From Gammaproteobacteria bacterium (GTDB lineage: Bacteria > Pseudomonadota > Gammaproteobacteria > Granulosicoccales > Granulosicoccaceae), in NCBI GenBank assembly GCA_003511825.1, contig DOIU01000344.1:1-5853 (forward strand): a stretch of DNA of 5,853 nucleotides. The letters run 5' to 3'. Position numbers and translations under genes: made by a program. The notes under the pieces are model-generated. The model worked only from the letters and a program-made list of their open reading frames with translations. It was not told where the DNA came from and did not search any database. Position 1 is the stretch's first letter. Each line of letters opens with the position of its first letter. This document shows positions 1 through 5,853 of this stretch, in pieces.

Positions 1-2084
1 AGCACCTGAAGCAGCACATTAAAGACATCAGGGTGGGCCTTCTCCACTTCGTCAAGCAAAATAACAGAATAGGGTTTACGACGCACTAACTCGGTCAGAT
101 AACCGCCTTCTTCATAGCCGACATATCCTGGAGGCGCACCAATCAACCGCGCAACGGAATGCTTCTCCATAAACTCAGACATGTCCACACGCACCATATT
201 GTCGACTGAATCAAAGAGAAACTCCGCAAGCGTCTTGGACAGCTCTGTTTTACCCACACCGGTTGGGCCGAGAAACAAGAACGAGCCGTTAGGACGATTC
301 GGGTCTGAGAGACCAGCACGCGATCGTCGGATGGCATTGGCAACAGACTGCACCGCCTCGTCTTGGCCGATCACATTTTCCTGCAACACTGCCTCCATGC
401 GCAATAACTTGTCGCGCTCGCCTTCCAGCATTTTGCTCACGGGGATGCCCGTCCAACGCGACACGACATCAGCAATTTCTTCGTCGCTGACTTTATTGCG
501 CAACAGCTGCATGTCTGTCACGTCTGTCGAAATCGCAACTTCCAGCTGCTTTTCGAGTTCAGGGATTTTTCCATACTGCAACTCCGACATACGCGTCAAA
601 TCCCCCGCGCGCCTGGCCGTTTCGAGCTCAAGACGTGCACGCTCCAACGCCTCTTTCACATGCGTGGAACCTTGCACGGCCGCTTTTTCGGCATTCCAGA
701 TTTCTTCAAGGTCCGCGTATTCTTTTTCCAGCTGCGCAATGCGCTCTTCGAGCGTTTCCAGTCGCTGCACCGAGGCCTCATCGCTCTCTTTAGCCAACGC
801 TTCGCGCTCAATCTTCAGCTGGATGAGGCGTCGATCAAGCTTGTCCATTTCTTCTGGCTTGGAGTCAATCTCCATGCGTATCAATGACGCCGCCTCATCG
901 ACCAGATCAATCGCCTTGTCAGGTAGCTGGCGATCGGTGATGTAACGATGCGACAAGGTAACCGCCGCGACAATCGCCGGATCAGTAATGTCTACGCCAT
1001 GGTGAACTTCGTACCGCTCCTTGAGACCACGCAATATGGCAATGGTGTCTTCCACGGTGGGTTCATCCACCAACACTTTCTGAAACCGTCGCTCAAGCGC
1101 CGCGTCTTTTTCAATGTACTGCCGATACTCATCCAATGTGGTAGCGCCGATACAATGCAACTCGCCGCGCGCAAGGGCGGGCTTGAGCATATTCCCTGCA
1201 TCCATAGAGCCTTCGGCTTTACCTGCGCCCACCATGGTGTGAATTTCATCGATAAAGAGAATGATCTGGCCCTCCTGCTTGGACAGGTCGCTTAAGACCG
1301 CTTTCAGTCGCTCCTCGAATTCACCACGGAATTTCGCACCTGCAATCAACGCCCCCATATCGAGTGACAGCAGACGTTTACCTTTAGTACCTTCGGGTAC
1401 TTCGCCATTGACAATCCGCTGTGCCAGGCCTTCCACAATGGCAGTTTTACCCACACCCGGCTCACCGATCAGGACCGGATTATTCTTGGTGCGCCGTTGC
1501 AGGACTTGTATAGAGCGACGAATTTCGCCATCGCGACCGATGACAGGATCAAGCTTGCCTTGTTCAGCACGCTCGGTGAGGTCAATGGTGTATTTCTGCA
1601 ATGCTTGTCGCTGATCCTCAGCATTCGGATCATTGACGGCTTGACCGCCGCGTATGTCGTCTACGGCCGCCTCCAAGGCACTGACATTGGCGCCATTGTC
1701 GTTGAGCAGATCAGCGACACGATGCTTGCCATCTTCCAGCAAGGCGAGCACGAAGAGTTCACTTGAAATAAACTGGTCGTCGCGTTTTTGCGCGAGCTTG
1801 TCGGTGAGATTGAGCAAACGTCCAAGATCATTGGAGACATGCACTTCACCACCGACACCTTGTACTTGAGGCAATGACTCTACCGCCTTGCCCAGAGCCG
1901 ATCGTAATCCATTCACATTGACGCCGGCTTGAGCCAACAGCGGCCGCACGCCGCTGCCTTGCTGATCGAGCAAAGCGACCATCAAATGCTCAGGCTCGAT
2001 GAATTGGTTGTCGCGTCCGAGCGCCAGAGACTGGGCGTCTTGTATCGCGAGTTGAAACTTGCTGGTTAACTTATCCATTCTCAT
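1..2084 (-). CDS. clpB: ATP-dependent chaperone ClpB (Hsp104-type disaggregase), C-terminus cut by window edge
   Basis: Cytoplasmic hexameric AAA+ machine that threads aggregated proteins through its pore together with DnaK/DnaJ/GrpE. Seen here are 694 codons plus two bases, in one open frame. The N-terminal Clp-N domain covers about residues 1-145. ATPase module 1 has Walker A GEPGVGKT at 207-214 and Walker B LFIDE at 276-280. The long coiled-coil middle domain spans about 400-530. ATPase module 2 has Walker A GPTGVGKT at 606-613 and Walker B ILLDE ending at E679. Pore loop 1 reads KFRGEFE (F252) and pore loop 2 reads GYVGYEEGG (Y654). Every landmark lies one residue later than in E. coli ClpB (857 aa), so the middle domain has normal length and about 160 residues are missing on the left. 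The start ATG at 2084 gives MRMDKLTSKFQLA, matching the E. coli MRLDRLTNKFQLA start, and is preceded by a ribosome binding site; a second in-frame ATG at 2078 is less likely. The gene has its own heat-shock promoter, downstream of pgeF. Identity is essentially certain. Confidence 0.98.
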   Translation of the reverse strand, partial: MRMDKLTSKFQLAIQDAQSLALGRDNQFIEPEHLMVALLDQQGSGVRPLLAQAGVNVNGLRSALGKAVESLPQVQGVGGEVHVSNDLGRLLNLTDKLAQKRDDQFISSELFVLALLEDGKHRVADLLNDNGANVSALEAAVDDIRGGQAVNDPNAEDQRQALQKYTIDLTERAEQGKLDPVIGRDGEIRRSIQVLQRRTKNNPVLIGEPGVGKTAIVEGLAQRIVNGEVPEGTKGKRLLSLDMGALIAGAKFRGEFEERLKAVLSDLSKQEGQIILFIDEIHTMVGAGKAEGSMDAGNMLKPALARGELHCIGATTLDEYRQYIEKDAALERRFQKVLVDEPTVEDTIAILRGLKERYEVHHGVDITDPAIVAAVTLSHRYITDRQLPDKAIDLVDEAASLIRMEIDSKPEEMDKLDRRLIQLKIEREALAKESDEASVQRLETLEERIAQLEKEYADLEEIWNAEKAAVQGSTHVKEALERARLELETARRAGDLTRMSELQYGKIPELEKQLEVAISTDVTDMQLLRNKVSDEEIADVVSRWTGIPVSKMLEGERDKLLRMEAVLQENVIGQDEAVQSVANAIRRSRAGLSDPNRPNGSFLFLGPTGVGKTELSKTLAEFLFDSVDNMVRVDMSEFMEKHSVARLIGAPPGYVGYEEGGYLTELVRRKPYSVILLDEVEKAHPDVFNVLLQV

Positions 2085-2089
2085 GCGGA

Positions 2090-2096
2090 ATCACCC
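2090..2096 (-). promoter_or_regulatory. Ribosome binding site of clpB, deciding the start codon
   Basis: Read on the minus strand the sequence is GGGTGAT. Its last six bases match the GGTGAT end of the extended Shine-Dalgarno sequence. It lies 5 bases before the ATG at 2084, a suitable distance for pairing with this part of the 16S tail. The alternative ATG at 2078 would be 11 bases away. Together with the family's MR start, this favours 2084. Confidence 0.6.
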
Positions 2097-2133
2097 AATA
2101 AATGTGTCTGACTAAAACATTTCACTGGAAAAG

Positions 2134-2161
2134 ATGTGGGGATGAGGGCAACGATTTCAAG
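2134..2161 (-). promoter_or_regulatory. Sigma-32 (RpoH) heat-shock promoter for clpB
   Basis: On the minus strand CTTGAAA (2161-2155) is followed, after 13 bases (2154-2142), by CCCCACAT (2141-2134). This matches the known sigma-32 consensus CTTGAAA, N11-16, CCCCATnT, with a perfect -35 and one interrupting base in the -10 block. Transcription would start near 2127, giving a leader of about 43 bases before the clpB ATG. It sits entirely in the 105-base pgeF-clpB gap, so clpB can be induced without rluD-pgeF. E. coli clpB is also sigma-32 controlled. The call is by eye; no scoring was done. Confidence 0.88.
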
Positions 2162-2189
2162 CAAACGCCCAAGACACACGCGAGTATCG

Positions 2190-2927
2190 CTAAGCGTCAA
2201 ACCAGATCAAACTTGCCATACGTCCGCAGCGCTGTCCTTGACGCCGATATGAGAAAAAACGCGGATCATTAAACGTGCACCACTGCCCACCGTACAGGCG
2301 TTTTACACCGACGCGTGCTAGCGCCTGCGTTGCCAGTAGATAGAGATCTGCAAGAAATTTGCCTTCTGTCGCCAACGGCGTAAATGCGGCTTCGCAACCT
2401 GGGTGCGACAGGAGAAAAGCGTCGCGTACATCCTCACCCACTTCAAACCGTTCAGGCCCGATGGCGGGGCCGAACCAGGCGTGAATGTCATCCCGAGCGC
2501 TTTGAAACTGCGCGACCGTGTTCTCCAGCACACCCGCGCTGAGGCCGCGCCAACCCGCATGAGCGGCCGCCACTTCCTTGTCGCTAGCGGCAAACAATAC
2601 CGGCAAACAGTCTGCCGTTGGGATCAATAACACACGTCCGGCTTCGTCGGTATACACCGCGTCAGCAGGCTCAAGTCCAGTGCGCTCAGCTACGTTCAAT
2701 ACACGATTCCCATGTACCAGACGCACCCACTCAGGCTCTCTCGGAAGTTGCAAGTCGCTCGCCAGCTGCGCCCGATTACGCGCGACGTGATCAGCCTCGT
2801 CACCCACCGTCGTCGCCAGGTTCAAGCCGCCATAATCATCCAGGCTGTGACCGCTCAGGCGCGTGGTTTGCCAGGCATGGATCTTGGCTGATACCGGCCA
2901 ATCCGCTGGAATATACGACTCAGCCAT
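2190..2927 (-). CDS. pgeF: Peptidoglycan editing factor PgeF (YfiH, multicopper-oxidase-like 'laccase domain' family)
   Basis: This 245-residue cytoplasmic protein matches the YfiH/PgeF family in length (E. coli YfiH is about 243). In E. coli PgeF clears UDP-MurNAc carrying L-serine instead of L-alanine, keeping peptidoglycan precursors correct. Homologues have also been reported with purine nucleoside phosphorylase, adenosine deaminase or phenol oxidase activity, so the substrate here is inferred. The metal-site residues are present: H72 in LVHGN, C107 in PTADCLPVLF and H123 in AAHAGWRGL. Other family marks are GPAIGP (153-158), FEVGEDVRDAF (161-171) and FFSYRR (224-229). The N-terminal motif reads TTRLSGHS (21-28), where relatives usually have TRxGGxS. 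The start ATG overlaps the last codons of rluD by 8 bases, with a purine-rich AGAGAGGA about 10-12 bases upstream inside rluD, which suggests translational coupling. The order rluD-pgeF-clpB is the classic gammaproteobacterial one. Confidence 0.95.
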   Translation of the reverse strand: MAESYIPADWPVSAKIHAWQTTRLSGHSLDDYGGLNLATTVGDEADHVARNRAQLASDLQLPREPEWVRLVHGNRVLNVAERTGLEPADAVYTDEAGRVLLIPTADCLPVLFAASDKEVAAAHAGWRGLSAGVLENTVAQFQSARDDIHAWFGPAIGPERFEVGEDVRDAFLLSHPGCEAAFTPLATEGKFLADLYLLATQALARVGVKRLYGGQWCTFNDPRFFSYRRQGQRCGRMASLIWFDA

Positions 2928-3882
2928 GCGTATCGCGATCCTCTCTTAACGTATCGAGTAACGTTTGCATATCACTGGGCACATCGGCCTGCCAACTCAC
3001 GGTCTCGCCGCTGCGCGGATGCGTCAGCGCGAGCTTAAATGCATGCAGTGCCTGGCGCTTAAACGCACTGATCGCCGCTTGTACAGCGGCATCCGTGCGT
3101 GGCGCGAAGCGCGGTCGACCACCGTAGACGGGATCACCCAACAGTGGCAGGCCTATCGAGGCCATGTGTACGCGTATCTGATGTGTGCGGCCGGTCTCGA
3201 GCGCGACTGACAATAAGGTATGCGCACGAAACCTCTCAGCGATGCGATAGTGAGTGACAGTCGGCTTCCCCGAGTCACGCACCGCCATGCGCTTGCGATC
3301 AACGGGGTGACGACCCAATGGTCGGTCGACGCTGCCACCACTCACAGGGTTGCCATTCACCAGCGCCAAGTAGTGACGCGAGACGGTGCGCGCCTGCAGT
3401 TGTTCGACCAATAACTTGTGTGCTCGCAGGGTTTTCGCCACCACAAACAATCCAGTGGTGTCTTTGTCCAGACGATGGACAATACCTGCTCGCGGCACAG
3501 CATCCAGAGCCGGCGCGTGGTACAGCAACGCATTTTGTACCGTACCCTGCCAGTTCCCAGCGGCGGGGTGCATCACCAACCCCGCTGGCTTGTTGATGAC
3601 GATAATATCAGCGTCTTCGTGAATGATATCGAGGAGAATATCCTCCGCCACCACTGGACCTGCCGCGACCTCGACGGTCGGACGCATCTCAATCGCCTCG
3701 CCGCCTGACAGGCGTGTCTTTGCTGCCAGGAAGGTGCCATCAACCAAGACGCGCTGCTCGCGAATCCACACTTGTAACCGGCTGCGAGAGTAATCAGGAA
3801 ACAAGGCCGATAAAGCTTGATCGAGGCGCTTACCGGCGTATTCGTCGGGCACAATCGCACGCAAGCAGCCTGAATCAGACAT
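2920..3882 (-). CDS. rluD: 23S rRNA pseudouridine(1911/1915/1917) synthase RluD
   Basis: This 320-residue enzyme (E. coli RluD 326) isomerises three uridines to pseudouridine in helix 69 of 23S rRNA, at the intersubunit bridge, late in 50S assembly. An S4-like RNA-binding domain lies at about 15-75 (GKRLDQALSALFPDYSRSRLQ at its front). The RluA-family catalytic domain follows. Motif I HRLDKDTTG is at 136-144, with the catalytic aspartate at D139, the same number as in E. coli RluD. Further family marks are INKPAGLVMHP (96-106), LETGRTHQIRVHM (228-240) and LLGDPVYGG (247-255). RluD is preferred over the paralogues RluA and RluC because of the S4 domain, the length and the bamD/pgeF neighbours. 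The ATG at 3882 gives a family-like N-terminus; only a weak GGGA lies upstream. The gene is divergent from bamD and overlaps pgeF downstream. I could not find a convincing promoter for it. Confidence 0.96.
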   Translation of the reverse strand: MSDSGCLRAIVPDEYAGKRLDQALSALFPDYSRSRLQVWIREQRVLVDGTFLAAKTRLSGGEAIEMRPTVEVAAGPVVAEDILLDIIHEDADIIVINKPAGLVMHPAAGNWQGTVQNALLYHAPALDAVPRAGIVHRLDKDTTGLFVVAKTLRAHKLLVEQLQARTVSRHYLALVNGNPVSGGSVDRPLGRHPVDRKRMAVRDSGKPTVTHYRIAERFRAHTLLSVALETGRTHQIRVHMASIGLPLLGDPVYGGRPRFAPRTDAAVQAAISAFKRQALHAFKLALTHPRSGETVSWQADVPSDMQTLLDTLREDRDTHG

Positions 3883-3932
3883 GCAAGTTTCCCGATCTTA
3901 ACGCCGCAAGCCCCTCACCTGCGCACGATACT

Positions 3933-3941
3933 TGATATACT
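3933..3941 (+). promoter_or_regulatory. Probable extended -10 sigma-70 promoter for bamD
   Basis: TGATATACT fits the extended -10 form TGnTATAAT with one mismatch (TATACT). No recognisable -35 box lies 15-18 bases upstream, which is compatible with an extended -10 promoter. Transcription would begin at about 3948, leaving about 28 bases before the ATG at 3976 but only about 10 before the TTG at 3958. It lies in the 93-base gap between the divergent rluD and bamD. This is a by-eye call. Confidence 0.5.
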
Positions 3942-3975
3942 GGAAGCTGTTGGTTCATTGATGGGCACAGATTGT

Positions 3976-4758
3976 ATGCGATTTCGAATACCGGTGTTAG
4001 CCATTGCCGGCCTGGCTTTTCTAGTCGGTTGCGCCACTGATGGCGTGGAAGAATACGACCCTACGCGTGATTGGAGTGCCGAAAAGCTCTACCGCGAAGC
4101 CAAACGCAAACTCGAGCGGCGTGAATATCTGTCAGCCGTTGAGTACTTTGAAACACTGGAGTCTCGCTATCCGTTCGGCGAATACACACAGCAAGCCCAG
4201 CTGGATATCGCCTACGCCTATATGCAACAAGATGAGTTTGAAAACGCCATCTCGGCGGCAGACCAGTTCATCAAACTGCATCCACGCCACAAAGCCGTGG
4301 ATTATGCCTACTATATCAAAGGCTTATGCAATTTTTCGCGTGGCCAATCCACCATGGAAAGGCTGTTCCCACGCGATATGTCGCGAGTAGATCAGTCGTG
4401 GTTGAAAAGTGCCTTTGCCGATTTTGACACCTTGATCAGACGCTATCCAAACAGCACGTATGTAGCAGATGCCAAACAACGCATGGTGTACCTGCGCGAT
4501 CAAATGGCGCACCATGAGCTACTTACCGGTGAGTTCTACTACGGACGAGGCGCGATGGTCGCCGCCGTCAATCGCGCCAAATATCTGATTGAACACTATG
4601 ATCGCACACCGTACACAGCCGATGCTCTGGCATTGATGGCCAAAGCATACACGGCCATGGGCAAATCACAGCTAGCCCAAGAGACTTTAGACATCCTAGC
4701 GCTGAATAACCCGGATCACGACGCGTTACAACCGGCCGCACTAAGCATCGACGAATAG
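3976..4758 (+). CDS. bamD: Outer membrane protein assembly factor BamD (YfiO/ComL lipoprotein)
   Basis: BamD is the essential lipoprotein partner of BamA in the BAM complex, which folds beta-barrel proteins into the outer membrane from the periplasmic side. The predicted precursor is 260 residues (E. coli 245). MRFRIP plus a hydrophobic stretch ends in lipobox LVGC, with the lipidated cysteine at C19. The +2 residue is Ala rather than Asp, consistent with sorting to the outer membrane. The rest is TPR-like helical repeats with family marks RYPFGEYTQQAQLD (64-77), DYAYYIKGL (109-117), RRYPNSTYVADAKQRM (155-170) and YYGRGAMVAAVNR (188-200). The start is uncertain: an in-frame ATG at 3961 and TTG at 3958 would add five or six residues (M)MGTDC before the signal peptide. 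I prefer 3976 because it gives a normal lipoprotein signal and a workable leader from the predicted promoter, although its Shine-Dalgarno sequence is poor. The gene is divergent from rluD and is followed by pilS on the same strand. Confidence 0.95.
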   Translation: MRFRIPVLAIAGLAFLVGCATDGVEEYDPTRDWSAEKLYREAKRKLERREYLSAVEYFETLESRYPFGEYTQQAQLDIAYAYMQQDEFENAISAADQFIKLHPRHKAVDYAYYIKGLCNFSRGQSTMERLFPRDMSRVDQSWLKSAFADFDTLIRRYPNSTYVADAKQRMVYLRDQMAHHELLTGEFYYGRGAMVAAVNRAKYLIEHYDRTPYTADALALMAKAYTAMGKSQLAQETLDILALNNPDHDALQPAALSIDE

Positions 4759-4774
4759 CCTCAAACTCACTCAC

Positions 4775-4857
4775 GGGTGCATCACCCCACCCGGTGCGGC
4801 TGTCCGTGCCGGGATAAACCCCAAGCTATTGTGCTTGGTGCGAAATTTGCTCAAATT
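4775..4857 (+). other. Cluster of inverted repeats (RNA hairpins) in the bamD-pilS spacer
   Basis: Four non-overlapping hairpins can be drawn in 83 bases. HP1 is GGGTG/CACCC (4775-4787) with loop CAT. HP2 is CCCGGTGCGG (4790-4799) with CCGTGCCGGG (4804-4813), ten pairs including two adjacent G.U wobbles, and loop CTGT. HP3 is CCAAGC/GCTTGG (4821-4838) with loop TATTGT. HP4 is AATTT/AAATT (4844-4857) with loop GCTC. None is followed by a T-run, so this is not a standard intrinsic terminator. It may attenuate or protect the bamD 3' end, be part of a pilS leader, or be a repeat element; the sequence does not decide. I recognise no named RNA family. Confidence 0.5.
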
Positions 4858-4916
4858 CAGCGAACACGAATGAGGAATTTCGGGCCCGCGATACCTTGAT
4901 TTGCAATTCAATCCCG

Positions 4917-4929
4917 GCCCGACCCGGGC
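4917..4929 (+). promoter_or_regulatory. GC hairpin directly before the pilS start codon
   Basis: GCCCG (4917-4921) pairs perfectly with CGGGC (4925-4929) around the three-base loop ACC, and the next base is the A of the pilS ATG. It fills the place where a Shine-Dalgarno sequence would sit, and no purine-rich ribosome binding site is visible there. GCCCG at 4884-4888 could pair with the same CGGGC, and CGGGC at 4881-4885 with GCCCG at 4917-4921, offering alternative folds. A role in holding PilS synthesis low is inference. Confidence 0.4.
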
Positions 4930-5853
4930 ATGAATTCGCAACGCACACTTTCCCAAAACAGCCAACTCAACCCCGCTGGTCAGGCGCCTGTCGCCGACTG
5001 GTACGCCTTGCGCTTGCTCAGCAATTACCGCCTGTTTTTACTGATTTGCATCACTGCCCTGTTTTACCTCAACCCACACCCGACGGTACTCGCGCAGTCT
5101 GATCAGGGGTTATTCCATACCACGTTGATTGCCTATCTGATCGCAGGCGTCATTTTTAACCATCTTATCCGCGTCAAAAAACCGGATCACGACACGCAAT
5201 TTTATTTACAAGCCTACGCGGATATTGTGTGTATCACTTTTCTCATGCACGCCAGCGGCGGGATTCAAAGCGGCTTGGGGATTTTGTTGGTTGCGAACAT
5301 CGCGATCATTGGCATCTTTTCAATAGCGCGCTACACCTTTTTATTTGCCGCCATCGCCACCACCGCCGTGCTAGCACAAGAGATCTACACCAACATGTCT
5401 GCTGGCGGCGAGAGCACCAGCGTCGTTAAGTCAGGCATTACAGGGATGGCGCTTTTCGCGGTTGCCTACATTACCTCCGTGGTGATCCAACGCAAGTTCC
5501 CCTACCGCGGCGAAAATGATCTCCTGCTGAAAAATGCCTTTCGGGCCGAGGAGCTCAACCGCAAAATCGTCGAAGATATGGACTCCGGCATATTGGTAAT
5601 AGATAGCGAATGGCGGGTCCAGTTGATCAACGACAGCGCAGCAGTCATGCTGGGTCAATCCAAGGTTCGAGAAAAAGCAACGCTCGCGGAGCTGAGCGCA
5701 GAGTTGCAGCAAGCGTTTTTAGCCTGGAAAACAACACCGCTGGCAGGCACAAAACCTTTCCGCAATCAGCGTAATGACGCCGAACTGCTGCCGCACTTTA
5801 GCGCACTGGGCATGCACGGCACCTTGATTCATCTCGAAGACCACGGTGCTATC
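4930..5853 (+). CDS. pilS: Type IV pilus sensor histidine kinase PilS, N-terminal part (cut by window edge)
   Basis: PilS is the inner-membrane kinase that phosphorylates PilR, the sigma-54 activator of the pilin gene pilA; in Pseudomonas PilS senses pilin in the membrane. The 308 codons seen are open to the last base. A soluble N-terminus (1-32) precedes six predicted membrane segments at about 33-48, 61-80, 93-107, 113-131, 135-151 and 168-186. A linker and PAS domain follow from about 205, with EDMDSGILVIDSEWRVQLIN at 215-234. The end LIHLEDHGAI resembles the LIFLEDISQI that leads into the kinase core of P. aeruginosa PilS. MHASGGIQSGLGILLV (106-121) resembles its YAGGGVPSGIGSLLV. The HisKA and HATPase domains lie outside the window. 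The ATG at 4930 is the first usual start codon after an in-frame stop at 4897. Being next to bamD as in P. aeruginosa supports the name; similarity is moderate, so another membrane PAS kinase remains possible. No ordinary ribosome binding site or promoter is visible. Confidence 0.87.
   Translation, partial: MNSQRTLSQNSQLNPAGQAPVADWYALRLLSNYRLFLLICITALFYLNPHPTVLAQSDQGLFHTTLIAYLIAGVIFNHLIRVKKPDHDTQFYLQAYADIVCITFLMHASGGIQSGLGILLVANIAIIGIFSIARYTFLFAAIATTAVLAQEIYTNMSAGGESTSVVKSGITGMALFAVAYITSVVIQRKFPYRGENDLLLKNAFRAEELNRKIVEDMDSGILVIDSEWRVQLINDSAAVMLGQSKVREKATLAELSAELQQAFLAWKTTPLAGTKPFRNQRNDAELLPHFSALGMHGTLIHLEDHGAI

Noticed and set aside
181..945. 254-codon plus-strand open frame opposite clpB
   Set aside because: It is antisense to the conserved middle and second ATPase domains of ClpB. 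The serine-rich, low-complexity translation resembles no family I recognise and is typical of a shadow frame.
948..1869. Several plus-strand frames of 70-117 codons opposite clpB
   Set aside because: They lie wholly antisense to clearly coding ClpB sequence, overlap one another, and show no domain-like content.
2162..2189. Terminator after pgeF
   Set aside because: Only a 4-bp stem (GCGA/TCGC) with no T-run was found after the stop codon.
2618..3127. 169-codon plus-strand open frame spanning pgeF and rluD
   Set aside because: It runs antisense across two well-identified genes, with arginine/serine/proline-rich composition and no recognisable motif.
3883..3975. Sigma-70 promoter for rluD on the minus strand
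   Set aside because: Candidate -10 boxes (TATATC, TATCGT, TAAGAT) each lack a plausible -35 at 16-18 bases, so none can be supported.
4790..4820. Intrinsic terminator for bamD
   Set aside because: The hairpin is strong, but the bases after it are ATAAACCCC with no T-run, and the reverse strand has none either.
5431..5712. 93-codon minus-strand frame opposite pilS
   Set aside because: It is antisense to the last membrane segment and PAS region of PilS, which reads as a genuine protein. It has no visible ribosome binding site or family resemblance.
1..5853. Undescribed accessory system, mobile element or island
   Set aside because: All five genes are recognisable core genes in a known conserved order. 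No transposase, integrase, direct repeats, tRNA or abrupt change in composition was seen.

Overview
The window is a stretch of core chromosome from a gammaproteobacterium. The gene order (clpB, pgeF/yfiH and rluD on the minus strand, divergent from bamD on the plus strand) is the one known from Escherichia coli. The sensor kinase gene pilS directly after bamD is the arrangement known from Pseudomonas aeruginosa. The proteins read like Pseudomonas/E. coli-type homologues, so a type IV pilus-bearing gammaproteobacterium outside the enterics is the best guess; the species cannot be named from this sequence. I see no mobile element, CRISPR array, tRNA, rRNA or compositional island, and no new multi-gene system.

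Minus-strand block (1-3882): rluD (23S rRNA pseudouridine synthase) overlaps the start of pgeF (peptidoglycan editing factor) by 8 bases, so the two look like one translationally coupled unit. A 105-base gap follows, holding a very good match to a heat-shock (sigma-32) promoter that points into clpB. clpB, the ATP-dependent disaggregase, runs off the left edge after 694 codons, lacking about 160 C-terminal residues. Its two ATPase modules are in frame, and the distance between them equals that in E. coli ClpB.

Divergent gap (3883-3975): 93 bases separate rluD from bamD. An extended -10 promoter for bamD is visible; no convincing rluD promoter is.

Plus-strand block (3976-5853): bamD encodes the essential outer-membrane lipoprotein of the BAM complex. 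A 171-base spacer packed with short inverted repeats follows. pilS then encodes six predicted membrane segments and the start of a PAS domain, and the window ends before its histidine kinase domains. pilR would be expected next, outside the window.

The genes share a loose envelope, protein quality and ribosome theme (outer-membrane assembly, peptidoglycan precursor editing, disaggregation, rRNA modification, pilus control). Only rluD-pgeF shows sequence evidence of being co-expressed. The least explained part of the window is the bamD-pilS spacer, which carries a 10-bp hairpin whose G.U pairs suggest it works as plus-strand RNA, plus a GC hairpin abutting the pilS start codon.
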